A stretch of DNA of 64,000 nt from Thalassotalea crassostreae (GTDB lineage: Bacteria; Pseudomonadota; Gammaproteobacteria; Enterobacterales; Alteromonadaceae): positions 1,054,001-1,118,000 of the forward strand of contig NZ_CP017689.1 in assembly GCF_001831495.1 (NCBI RefSeq). Direction: 5' to 3'. A program made the translations under genes and the position numbers. Shown one piece after another: positions 9,041-17,889 of the stretch. How positions within the stretch are numbered: the first letter of the stretch is position 1; every line of letters starts with the position of its first letter. The notes beneath the pieces were generated by a model. It saw only the letters and a list, made by a program, of their open reading frames with translations. It was not told where the DNA came from and did no database searches.

Positions 9041-9772
9041 GTGTCGAATCCAAGAATTTATCAACAAGATAACTTTACCGTAGGCGAAACTTGTCAGTTA
9101 TCTGATGATGCCTTTGGTCACTTGATCAGAGTATTACGTCTAGGTAATGACGCTACAGTCACCTTTTTTAATGGTGACGGTCATGATTATTCCGCTCGAC
9201 TTGTCGACGTAAGTAAGAAAAAAGCTTTCGCAGAAATAGTCGACAAACAATTTGTCGCCAATGAGTCACCAGTTAATATTCATTTAGGCCAAGGAATTTC
9301 TCGTGGCGATCGAATGGATTTCACCCTACAAAAATCAGTTGAGCTGGGCGTAAATACAATAACACCGCTGTTTACTGAACGTTGTGGCGTTAAACTGTCT
9401 GGCGAGCGCTTAGATAAAAAAGTACAACAATGGCAGAAAATTGTCATTAGTGCCTGTGAGCAATCTGGCCGCGCGTCCGTACCAACGGTGTTAACCCCGC
9501 AATATCTCAATGATTGGTTAGAACAAGAAACTAGCGCGGTTAAAATTAACTTGCATCCAAGAGCAAAGCACTCAATTATGAGCTTGCCAGTAAGCGCAGA
9601 TAGAGTTCGTTTATTGATAGGCCCAGAAGGTGGGCTATCAGATGATGAAATCGAAATTGCCTCAAACGCCGACTATACTGAAGTCTTACTTGGTCCGCGT
9701 GTATTACGCACCGAAACAGCAGCATTAACAGCAATTACTATCTTACAATGTAAGTTTGGTGATTTAGCTTAA
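9041..9772 (+). CDS. rsmE: 16S rRNA (uracil1498-N3)-methyltransferase
   Basis: RsmE methylates U1498 of 16S rRNA using S-adenosylmethionine, acting on the 30S subunit. The 243-residue protein has an N-terminal PUA-like barrel (IYQQDNFTVGETCQLSDDAF) and a SPOUT knotted domain with the family signatures ISRGDRMDFTLQKSVELGV, FTERCGVKL, LLIGPEGGLSDDEI and GPRVLRTETAALTA, the last two forming the cofactor knot. Translation starts at GTG (9041). Next to gshB, as in related genomes. Confidence 0.96.
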   Translation: MSNPRIYQQDNFTVGETCQLSDDAFGHLIRVLRLGNDATVTFFNGDGHDYSARLVDVSKKKAFAEIVDKQFVANESPVNIHLGQGISRGDRMDFTLQKSVELGVNTITPLFTERCGVKLSGERLDKKVQQWQKIVISACEQSGRASVPTVLTPQYLNDWLEQETSAVKINLHPRAKHSIMSLPVSADRVRLLIGPEGGLSDDEIEIASNADYTEVLLGPRVLRTETAALTAITILQCKFGDLA

Positions 9773-9827
9773 ATTATATTTCCCTGGCGCTAAGCGCTGG
9801 TTAAACAACAATACTTTAGGAATACAA

Positions 9828-10778
9828 ATGACTATAAAGCTAGGTATCGTGATGGATCCTATTTCAACCGTAAACGTGGTTAAAGATTCGAGTATGGCAA
9901 TGATGCTCGAAGCACAAAACCGAGGTTGGGAAATTTATTATATGGAAATGCAAGACCTTTACCTTGATCAAGGTGAATGTCGAGCTGATGCTGCAAAAGT
10001 AAAAGTGTTTGATGATAAAAATAAATGGTATGAATTAGCAGACGGTGAAAATATTGCTGTTGCTGATTTAGATGCCGTTCTTATGCGCAAAGATCCTCCA
10101 TTTGATACTGAGTATATCTACGCAACTTATATGCTCGAGCGAGCAGAACAATTAGGCACTCTTATTGTAAATAAACCTCAGAGTTTACGCGATTGTAATG
10201 AAAAATTATTCACTGCCTGGTTTCCAGATTTAACCCCAAAAACACTGGTCACTCGAAGTGCTAAACGGATCCGGGACTTTCACAGCGAAAATAAAGATAT
10301 CATCATCAAACCTCTTGATGGTATGGGGGGATCTTCTATTTTTAGAATGGGACCTGATGAAGTAAATGTTGGCGTTATTATTGAAACCTTGACCAATCAT
10401 GGGCAAATGTATGCCATGGTTCAAGAGTATATGCCTGAAATTCTAGATGGTGACAAACGTATCCTGATAGTTAATGGTGAACCAATGCCATATTGCTTAG
10501 CGAGAATACCTGCACAAGGCGAAACTCGTGGTAACTTAGCTGCCGGAGGCCGTGGCGAAGCTCGACCTTTATCGGCAAGCGATCGATTAATTGCCGAGAC
10601 TATTGCTCCGGAGCTAGTCAAACGTGGCCTTTACTTCGTCGGTCTTGATGTTATCGGTGATAAAGTAACTGAAATCAACGTTACCAGCCCAACCTGTATC
10701 AGAGAAATTGAAGCAGCATATTCAATTAATATCAGCGGCAAATTGATGGATGCTATTGAAAGTAATATTGCTAAATAA
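9828..10778 (+). CDS. gshB: Glutathione synthetase
   Basis: GshB joins gamma-glutamylcysteine and glycine with ATP to make glutathione in the cytoplasm. The 316-residue protein matches the family length and has the N-terminal GIVMDPISTVNVVKDSS, the ATP-grasp segments IIKPLDGMGGSSIFRM and VQEYMPEILDGDKRILIVNG, the substrate-binding LARIPAQGETRGNLAAGG and the metal-binding EINVTSPT near the C terminus. It follows rsmE by 55 bp. A 160-bp gap with small inverted repeats but no clear terminator separates it from yqgE. Confidence 0.97.
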   Translation: MTIKLGIVMDPISTVNVVKDSSMAMMLEAQNRGWEIYYMEMQDLYLDQGECRADAAKVKVFDDKNKWYELADGENIAVADLDAVLMRKDPPFDTEYIYATYMLERAEQLGTLIVNKPQSLRDCNEKLFTAWFPDLTPKTLVTRSAKRIRDFHSENKDIIIKPLDGMGGSSIFRMGPDEVNVGVIIETLTNHGQMYAMVQEYMPEILDGDKRILIVNGEPMPYCLARIPAQGETRGNLAAGGRGEARPLSASDRLIAETIAPELVKRGLYFVGLDVIGDKVTEINVTSPTCIREIEAAYSINISGKLMDAIESNIAK

Positions 10779-10938
10779 ATAGTAAATACTAGATTTGATA
10801 AATAGCGAAATTGATCCCATTGTTATTATATGGGCTGTTTACCGGTCTGATAATATAAGACAAAGAAATAAGTCTTATTAGTACTTACTACAATGCATAT
10901 TTGGAATTACTTATTAGGGCTTTATATGGGGGTTGTTT

Positions 10939-11493
10939 ATGGATAGTTTAGAAAACCAGTTATTGATCGCAATGCCGAATTTGAATGACCCGTATTTTCA
11001 AAAAACGGTTACCTACATTTGTGAGCATAATAATGAAGGTGCGATGGGGTTGATCATCAACGTCCCAGTGCGCATTACATTAAACGAATTGCTGGCCCAA
11101 ATAGATGCAGATAAGAATAATACAGATACTCTCAATCAACGAGTGCTTGCAGGTGGACCTGTGTCTGCTGATAGGGGGTTTGTATTACATAACACTCAAA
11201 AGGGCTGGGATAGCTCATTAGCATTGAGCAGTGACATAATGATCACTACAAGCCGAGATATTCTTGAATCAATGGGCACCGAAAAAGCGCCAAACCAGTT
11301 TTTGGTAACATTAGGGTATGCAGGCTGGGGTGCTGGCCAACTTGAACACGAGATTGGTCAAAATTCATGGTTACACACTGAGGCTGACGCAGATATATTA
11401 TTCAATACACCGATTGAACTGCGTTGGCAAAAAGCGGCAGAAAAACTAGGTATTGATTTAGGTCATTTGTCTAGTGATGTTGGCCACGCTTAA
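10939..11493 (+). CDS. yqgE: YqgE/AlgH family protein (UPF0301)
   Basis: A 184-residue member of UPF0301, called AlgH in Pseudomonas, whose molecular function is uncertain; the family has been linked to regulation of alginate and other pathways. Recognisable blocks are LIAMPNLNDPYFQKTVTYIC at the N terminus, GAMGLIINVP, VLAGGPVSADRGFVLH and LGYAGWGAGQLEHEI. The ATG at 10939 is preferred over a TTG two codons upstream because the purine-rich GGGGG tract stands about 7 nt before the ATG. It precedes ruvX, the usual partner gene. Confidence 0.95.
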   Translation: MDSLENQLLIAMPNLNDPYFQKTVTYICEHNNEGAMGLIINVPVRITLNELLAQIDADKNNTDTLNQRVLAGGPVSADRGFVLHNTQKGWDSSLALSSDIMITTSRDILESMGTEKAPNQFLVTLGYAGWGAGQLEHEIGQNSWLHTEADADILFNTPIELRWQKAAEKLGIDLGHLSSDVGHA

Positions 11494-11552
11494 CTTTACT
11501 TAATTAATATAAAAAATCTACTTGATTACGGTATAGGGATACAGATATAAAC

Positions 11553-11987
11553 ATGGCCAAATCGTCAAAAGACAAAGGGATGCGTACTATATTAGGGTTT
11601 GATTTTGGCACCAAATACATTGGCGTAGCTGTTGGTCAAGAAATAACCGGAAGTGCGTCCCCGGTGAGGTCAGTAAAAGCAAAAGATGGAGTCCCAAATT
11701 GGGATAATATTGAAACCATAATTAGAGAGTGGGAACCCGACTTATTAGTGGTAGGTTTACCGCTTAATATGGATGGTAGTGAGCAGTTGCTAACTAAGCG
11801 TGCTCGTAAATTTGGCAATCGAATGTCTGCTAAATTTTCTATTCATGTAGATATGCAAGATGAGCGGTTAACCACCGCCGACGCTAAAGCTGAATTGTTT
11901 GAGCGAGGCGGTTATCGAAACCTACAAAAGGATAATATTGATTGCCAATCGGCTGTTATCATCCTGCAAAGTTATATGGCTGAATAG
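11553..11987 (+). CDS. ruvX: YqgF/RuvX Holliday junction resolvase-like nuclease (pre-16S rRNA processing)
   Basis: A 144-residue RNase H-fold protein. It has the first acidic motif [14 protein letters not shown], the central [13 protein letters not shown], the catalytic [10 protein letters not shown] and the C-terminal [12 protein letters not shown]. YqgF is essential in Escherichia coli and takes part in 5'-end maturation of 16S rRNA; it was named RuvX for predicted resolvase activity. It lies 60 bp after yqgE on the same strand. It converges with the GGDEF gene cluster, whose last gene ends 28 bp beyond; no clear terminator lies in that short gap. Confidence 0.95.
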   Translation: MAKSSKDKGMRTILGFDFGTKYIGVAVGQEITGSASPVRSVKAKDGVPNWDNIETIIREWEPDLLVVGLPLNMDGSEQLLTKRARKFGNRMSAKFSIHVDMQDERLTTADAKAELFERGGYRNLQKDNIDCQSAVIILQSYMAE

Positions 11988-12015
11988 CGCTAAAGCGCAA
12001 ATAATCTCCTACACT

Positions 12016-13836
12016 TTATACTAATTGAAGCTTTGTCTGGTATCGAATGACGCAATTTTTATTCTGCTGTTTGGCTGTCACTAGTGCTTGTTCAGAGTCA
12101 TTGAACAACTGTTTAATATCATAGCCACTGGTTGTAGTATCACTAACCCCAAAACTGGCTGAAACATCAAATTGGTAGCTAATATTTTTAGTGTCTAATA
12201 CGTTAATTGCATAACGGTAGTTTTCGACAAGATTCATCGTTCTTTTAATATCTTTATTGGGGATTAGAAAGCCAAATTCATCGCCACCTAAACGTCCTTT
12301 AATTACATCGATTGGCAAATGTTCATTACTTAAATCAATAATAAGCCTGATTAACCGGTCACAGCGGTCGTTTCCTTGCAGCTCATTGACATTTCTTAAA
12401 TTATCAATATTCAATATGACTAATGCGTAGTTCGTCGCTATTATTTGACCTCTTGCAATCTCTTTTTGACAGCATTCTAAGAAATGATTTCGTTGCATCA
12501 CTTTAGTGGCATCGTCAAAGCATAATTGTTCTTCAATAGAGCGTTTTAGGCGCCAATTGTTATAGAGCATTTTTAATAAAAATAATATACATAGCGTCAG
12601 TAATCCTTGGTATATACGGCCGCCGACAACAAAGTTTTCTAATTTTTGCGAAATGTTTTGTTGAAACTTCGAATGCTTATTTTCTTGAACGATTGATTGT
12701 TGATATTCTCTTAATTCATTTTCCAGGGTGTTCAATTTGAATTTGATTTTATTAAGGGCTACAGACTTTTCACGCCAAATATTTGTTATTTTATGCTCTA
12801 ATAATATTTGCTGACGCAGGGTACTTATCTTTGCTTCAGTATTGTCAAATTTATTGGCAATGTTATGGGCAATACGATACGCGTTTAATAGCGCAGCATT
12901 GTTCGGGTGTTGCTCTTTATTAAGTATAGCTTTATCAACATATACAGTGGCAGTGGAGAGATCGCCGAGGTGATAAAAAGTCGTCGCTAGAGCACTATAA
13001 AATTTCAAATTATTTAGAGAAAAGTTGGTCGTCTCTAGTTGTTGTTGATGATCCAATAACAGTTTATTTGCTTGTGAAAATTTTTCTAGTTCGATTAACT
13101 CTGTTGCTACATCAATAATGATTTGGCTGTGTATTATCTGTTCGCCACTTTTCAGGCAATAGTTTTTTGCTTCTTCGACAAATGAGCTTTTAATACTAAT
13201 TTCGTTTAGGGCGAACAATGTATTTAATTTTTGCGATATGGTGAAACACAAATCTCTGGAAGATAATGAATTTCTATCGATAGTGTCGAGTTCGTTTAAA
13301 TTTTGCAACGCCTGCGGATAATCGCCTAGCTGATTATAATACCAGGCAAGGGTAGACAAGGTATCATACTTAACTTTTTGTTCGAGTAATTCATTGTTAA
13401 GTAATGACATTATCGGCTCGATATAATTACTACTTTTTCGATAGTTTTCCAGTTTGGTTTCTAGATATAAAATATTGTTCAAGGCGACAATGTTGTAATT
13501 TATGTTTCTAGACGTAGTGTTTTTGTTGTGGTGATATATTGCCTTAATAAAGTCTCCGTTCAGAGCAGAATTATAACCAATTAAATAATTCAATTGTTCT
13601 CTTTGCGAAGTCGATAAACGTGTCAATCTTGATTTCAGAATGCTAATGATTTGCTGCGACTCATGTAAGTTACTGCTTTTTATCTTATGAGCGTATTCAA
13701 TCAGTTCGCTCGACGATAATGAACTACTTTGCGCATGAGCAGTTAATGATACTGTATAAAACATAACGCCAAAAGCTAGCGTCAAAGAGCATAATTTAAA
13801 TTTTATTATCAGTGATTTAATATTATTCATAGACAT
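12016..13836 (-). CDS. TPR-transmembrane-GGDEF protein (module copy 2, B type)
   Basis: A 606-residue predicted signalling protein. Residues 15-36 form a signal peptide, 45-330 are helical TPR-like repeats predicted to be periplasmic, 355-400 are coiled coil, 403-425 are a membrane helix and 440-600 are a cytoplasmic GGDEF domain. The motif GGDEF is intact (517-521) and guanine-side residues are partly kept, but the first metal Asp of diguanylate cyclases is Asn476 (LNID), so activity is doubtful; no RxxD inhibitory site is seen. It overlaps the end of the A-type gene by 14 bp and so is likely translationally coupled. It resembles the gene at 16027-17889 along its length (QIISILKSR...LNYLI). 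The signal recognised is unknown. Confidence 0.85.
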   Translation of the reverse strand: MSMNNIKSLIIKFKLCSLTLAFGVMFYTVSLTAHAQSSSLSSSELIEYAHKIKSSNLHESQQIISILKSRLTRLSTSQREQLNYLIGYNSALNGDFIKAIYHHNKNTTSRNINYNIVALNNILYLETKLENYRKSSNYIEPIMSLLNNELLEQKVKYDTLSTLAWYYNQLGDYPQALQNLNELDTIDRNSLSSRDLCFTISQKLNTLFALNEISIKSSFVEEAKNYCLKSGEQIIHSQIIIDVATELIELEKFSQANKLLLDHQQQLETTNFSLNNLKFYSALATTFYHLGDLSTATVYVDKAILNKEQHPNNAALLNAYRIAHNIANKFDNTEAKISTLRQQILLEHKITNIWREKSVALNKIKFKLNTLENELREYQQSIVQENKHSKFQQNISQKLENFVVGGRIYQGLLTLCILFLLKMLYNNWRLKRSIEEQLCFDDATKVMQRNHFLECCQKEIARGQIIATNYALVILNIDNLRNVNELQGNDRCDRLIRLIIDLSNEHLPIDVIKGRLGGDEFGFLIPNKDIKRTMNLVENYRYAINVLDTKNISYQFDVSASFGVSDTTTSGYDIKQLFNDSEQALVTAKQQNKNCVIRYQTKLQLV

Positions 13837-15766
13837 ACTTTAATGACGATTTATCAATTATATCTTTTGATTTTAGTTGCATCGATTTATCAAAATTAAC
13901 AACCTTTTGAGTTTTCGATGATTTAGCACAGCGCAGTGCTAGAGAACTATCAGTCAATAAGCTTTTAAGAGTAAGGTTGCTAGTTGATGAGTCAGTAAAC
14001 CCAATACTCACGTTAAAATCCGTTTCCTTAATAAGTAAGCTACTTGCAATTAATTTGCTTTGCTTGCGAATGTCATCACTTAATTGTTCAATTTTGTGTT
14101 TTGTCTTTTGATTATAAATAACAGCGAATTCATTGGCGCCAATTCTACCAATACAACATCCCGACGAAGCTAGTTCTTCTATCATTTGTGCTGTTTTGTA
14201 CAGCAGCATATCACCAGTTTTAATACCGTATTTTTTGTTTATCGCTCTAAAATGATCAATATCTATAATCACCATACTTACCAGTGAGTGCTGCTTCTGT
14301 GCTTTGTAGATTATGGATGAAAATAAATCCATGGTTCGTGTTCTATTGTTGAGTTTTGTGATTGGATCGAGCTGTTTTTTTAAGCCAGAAATAACCTGCA
14401 AGTGACGGACATAAAATATCAGCGCAACCAATAAAAGAATGATTAATATGAGTGAGCCATAGATGTAACTATCTATCTGTATTAGATGCTGATAATGGTG
14501 ATTTTCGCCATAGTTTTGTATACGAGTATTTACTTTTTCATTGAGTAAATTAGCCATTTGTAGTTTTTGTTTTTGCTGGCCAATATTTGCATGTTTTATT
14601 TGTGCTCTGGCGATGTTTTCTCGACTCGAAAGTTGTGCTTGAGAAAGCATATTTTGATGATACATTTTTAAATAGGATAGGGCACCTGTCTTATCGCCTT
14701 GGTCATAAGATAATTTAGACAAAATGTCATAAACACTGAGCATCCAACGATTAGTGACTATGTTGATAGGGGTGTTAATTGCTTCGTCTGAAAAATATTT
14801 TGCCTTTGCATAATGACCGATTTGATAGTTTGCTTTAGCTAAATTTGAATGGAATATAATGTCTAATGTTGTCTGATTAAGTGACTCTACTTGTTTAAAA
14901 TATTGAGTCAATAAGTCTATAGCGCCTTGTGCATCTGAATTGTTGATTAAATGTGTTGAATACTCACCGACGGTATACAGTATGGCGAGATGTTGATTGA
15001 CATCGCTACATTCGTCGATGACCCTTTTAAATCCTTGGCTATCTACCTGATTTGGAAAAATGTTAATATCAATTTGAAATTTTTGACTGTGATATAGGCA
15101 TAGATCAATTGCATTTGTCTGGCTATTATTGCGCAGCGACAGAAAAGTTAACGCGAGTTCATCTTCACCAATGTTTTGGTAAAAGTTGGCAATGACATTA
15201 AGTGCTGAGTTTTTTAAATCTATAGATGTGACTTGATCAAACTCCGCTAATAGATCGTCAATTGAAACAAGTAGTGAATCATAGTCATGGTAAATAGCGG
15301 ATAAACGAACAATGGCTAAATTCGCATAAAAACGTGTTTCGATATCTTTAGATTGTTTGGTAATGATTAAACTTTTTTTTGCTCGTTCAAAAGAGTTTTT
15401 ATAAAACAAATTTATACCAACTAGATATTCAAATTTATCATTCTGAAGCGCAGTAAATTGTGTTTTATGGGGCTCTAGGTAACGTTCAAGTTCAATAAGT
15501 TGAATATTTTCGCCTTCTACTCCATTGGAGATAGGTTGAAAGGCCATTGCTAGAAGTTCATCTATTGTTTTACTGTCTAGTTTATTGTCTAGTTTATTGC
15601 TGCTTATTATTCGCGTAGGCAGATTTTTAGTAAAACTATTCGTTGTTTTTAATGCAATATCTTTAGTCGATGGCACAGTTTCTTCGGCAAAAGCGCAGTG
15701 CATCGCAAATGATATTAGCAATGTGATTAAATGCATAACACGTTTTAAATTATGCTGATGTCTCAC
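13823..15766 (-). CDS. TPR-transmembrane-degenerate GGDEF protein (module copy 2, A type)
   Basis: A 647-residue protein with a signal peptide (1-27), periplasmic TPR-like helices (about 85-375), a coiled-coil stretch, a membrane helix at 433-453 and a C-terminal GGDEF-family domain. The signature is GANEF (543-547), with Ala and Asn replacing Gly and Asp/Glu, while both metal-side Asp residues are kept (IIDIDHF, Asp502 and Asp504). It is the closest relative in the window of the gene at 17879-19774, both ending in LKYxY plus acidic residues; that tail contains the start of the next gene. It is the first gene of module copy 2, after 260 bp of AT-rich sequence in which no clear promoter was picked. 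Likely a binding or scaffolding pseudo-cyclase, which is inference. Confidence 0.85.
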   Translation of the reverse strand: MRHQHNLKRVMHLITLLISFAMHCAFAEETVPSTKDIALKTTNSFTKNLPTRIISSNKLDNKLDSKTIDELLAMAFQPISNGVEGENIQLIELERYLEPHKTQFTALQNDKFEYLVGINLFYKNSFERAKKSLIITKQSKDIETRFYANLAIVRLSAIYHDYDSLLVSIDDLLAEFDQVTSIDLKNSALNVIANFYQNIGEDELALTFLSLRNNSQTNAIDLCLYHSQKFQIDINIFPNQVDSQGFKRVIDECSDVNQHLAILYTVGEYSTHLINNSDAQGAIDLLTQYFKQVESLNQTTLDIIFHSNLAKANYQIGHYAKAKYFSDEAINTPINIVTNRWMLSVYDILSKLSYDQGDKTGALSYLKMYHQNMLSQAQLSSRENIARAQIKHANIGQQKQKLQMANLLNEKVNTRIQNYGENHHYQHLIQIDSYIYGSLILIILLLVALIFYVRHLQVISGLKKQLDPITKLNNRTRTMDLFSSIIYKAQKQHSLVSMVIIDIDHFRAINKKYGIKTGDMLLYKTAQMIEELASSGCCIGRIGANEFAVIYNQKTKHKIEQLSDDIRKQSKLIASSLLIKETDFNVSIGFTDSSTSNLTLKSLLTDSSLALRCAKSSKTQKVVNFDKSMQLKSKDIIDKSSLKYVYE

Positions 15767-16026
15767 TGAAGAAAACGATCCATGTTAAAACTATTTCCCA
15801 TAGGTAATCTGGTTTATTGCCGCCATTTAGCCAGAGCATTGCATATTAATTTATTTACTAATAGGTTATCTGCTACTGCTAGTTAAAGCTATCCAAAGCT
15901 ACTTTATGCGACTATTTAAATTGTAATAAATAACTATAGCCAATTGTTGCCTGTTATCAACTTTGATTGCAGCTTTTTTTGCTGGTTTTTTTTCGTAGTT
16001 TTACTCGAAGGTTAGCGTTACTAATT

Positions 16027-17889
16027 TTAGGATATACGATTTTCTTTTTTTTCTTGTTTTTGCTTTCCAAGAGCCAACTCCGCTTGCTTAACTAGTCGTT
16101 CGATGTTTATTGTGTTTTCAACAACATTGTCAGCAATACCAAAACTGATCGTAAGCGTGTATAAACTGTTGATTTGCTTTTTGCCAATCTCGACAATTTC
16201 TTGCTGATAACCTGCCAAGTTTTCTTCTACTTTCTGGGTGTAAACATAAGGTACAAACAGGGCATATTCGCCGCCATTTAAGTTGCCTGTGATAGTACCT
16301 TTTGGAAAGTGAAGTTCGCTTGTGGAAAGTATAGTTTCGATTAATCGATTACAGCGGTCATCTCCGTGTGTCTCATTTAATCTTCGTAAATCGTCAATAT
16401 TGAAAACCAACAGAGCGTAACTACCTTGTTCAGCGGTTAGTTTATCAATGTTTTCTTGGCATAAATTTAAGAAGTACGGTCGTAATAATAGTTTGGTATT
16501 GCTATCAAATTTTATTTCTTGCTCAATGGCTTGGATTTTTCTAATGCTGTCATAAATTACTTTAATTAGAATCACGATAAATATCACCAAAAAGCTAATA
16601 TAAATAACTCCCCCGATAATGAATGATTCAAACTTTTGCGTCATCATTTGTTGGTGTTGTTGTCGTTTTACTTCTTGGTTTATGAATTGTTGCGTTTCTT
16701 GTAATTCAACCTCAAGTGATGAAATTTTTGATTGCATTTTATTATAAGCGACGGTTTTTAGTCGAATGTTCTGGTTATGAATTTTTACCAAAGTTAATTT
16801 CTGACGCAATGCATTTATTGTTTCTAATGTGTCATTTTGCTGCTGAGCAATTTTATGAGCAATTTCATAGGCAATTAAAAGCTCACGAGGTGAACCCGAA
16901 TCATCTTTATAACTTAACGCTTTAGTGATAGAAGATTTAGCTTTGTTAAGTTTGTTTAAAGACTGCTGCGCATTAGCAAGCTTTGCATAAAAAATTAATT
17001 TGTCTAAAGGATAACTTAGCTCGTCTACCATTTGAATATGGTCTAACAAAAGCACTTCAGCCTGTTTATATTGTTGGTCCAAGATATGCTTTTCTGCAAT
17101 GGCTACGATTAGTTGTAAGTAAAGGTTGCTTTCGTTACTTAAGCCGCAATGCTTTAACCCTTTTGCGATTAAAGGATCTGTTGTTGATAGTTTTTCTAGA
17201 GCCAATAGCGCGTTGGCTTTTTGCGTATAAGTGAAACATAGATCTCGATTTGATATAGAGGCAAGATCTAATAGTTCAATATCATTTAACTTAGTTAAAG
17301 CCTCCGCCGGTGCATCAATATTTAAATAGAAGTACGCCAGCGTGTTATATGTTTCGTAAAGATCACGGGTATTTAATGTTTCATTATTCAATATTTGAAA
17401 AATTGGCTCGAGATACGCAATGCTTTGGTCATAATTTCCGAGTAATGCCTCAATAAATAATATGTTATTGTTGGCTTTTATACGGATGCTAGGGTCGATT
17501 GAATTGAGGTTTTTTCGATGGTATAAAATTGCATTATCGTATTGCCCCTTCATTGAATATTGATAGGCGATCAGATAGTTTAACTGTTGATTCTGTACTT
17601 TTGATAAACGGCTCGTTCTCGATTTTAAGATACTAATAATTTGCGAGGATTGTGCTAAATCAGAACTTTTAAGAGTAATCGCTTTATCTATTAACTGCTG
17701 ATTTTCACGAGTACTAAATATTTGATTATCTTGGGCCGCCAATGAACTTTGTGCTGTGATACAAAGCATACCTAAAGTGATTATAACTTTTCGTCGTAGC
17801 GCTAGTTTTAGCGCAAGTGTTGGCCATAAAGTTAATTTTAAAACCCAATATAAAGTCATCAATAATCGTCTTAAAAAATTACTCGTCAT
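16027..17889 (-). CDS. TPR-transmembrane-degenerate GGDEF protein (module copy 1, B type)
   Basis: A 620-residue protein built as the B-type gene of copy 2: hydrophobic export segment near 33-52 after an unusually long basic N terminus, TPR-like helices (70-340), coiled coil (375-418), membrane helix (424-446), and a GGDEF-family domain (460-610). The signature is NGGEY (538-542) instead of GGDEF, and the first metal Asp is Asn497 (FNID), so it should not make c-di-GMP. It overlaps the upstream A-type gene by 11 bp. A later Met at residue 11 or 41 could be the true start; the overlap with the A-type tail argues for the long form. Function unknown. Confidence 0.85.
   Translation of the reverse strand: MTSNFLRRLLMTLYWVLKLTLWPTLALKLALRRKVIITLGMLCITAQSSLAAQDNQIFSTRENQQLIDKAITLKSSDLAQSSQIISILKSRTSRLSKVQNQQLNYLIAYQYSMKGQYDNAILYHRKNLNSIDPSIRIKANNNILFIEALLGNYDQSIAYLEPIFQILNNETLNTRDLYETYNTLAYFYLNIDAPAEALTKLNDIELLDLASISNRDLCFTYTQKANALLALEKLSTTDPLIAKGLKHCGLSNESNLYLQLIVAIAEKHILDQQYKQAEVLLLDHIQMVDELSYPLDKLIFYAKLANAQQSLNKLNKAKSSITKALSYKDDSGSPRELLIAYEIAHKIAQQQNDTLETINALRQKLTLVKIHNQNIRLKTVAYNKMQSKISSLEVELQETQQFINQEVKRQQHQQMMTQKFESFIIGGVIYISFLVIFIVILIKVIYDSIRKIQAIEQEIKFDSNTKLLLRPYFLNLCQENIDKLTAEQGSYALLVFNIDDLRRLNETHGDDRCNRLIETILSTSELHFPKGTITGNLNGGEYALFVPYVYTQKVEENLAGYQQEIVEIGKKQINSLYTLTISFGIADNVVENTINIERLVKQAELALGKQKQEKKENRIS

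Noticed and set aside
12016..13836. Calling the B2 protein an active diguanylate cyclase because GGDEF is intact
   Set aside because: The first metal-binding Asp is Asn476, so the motif alone does not support activity.
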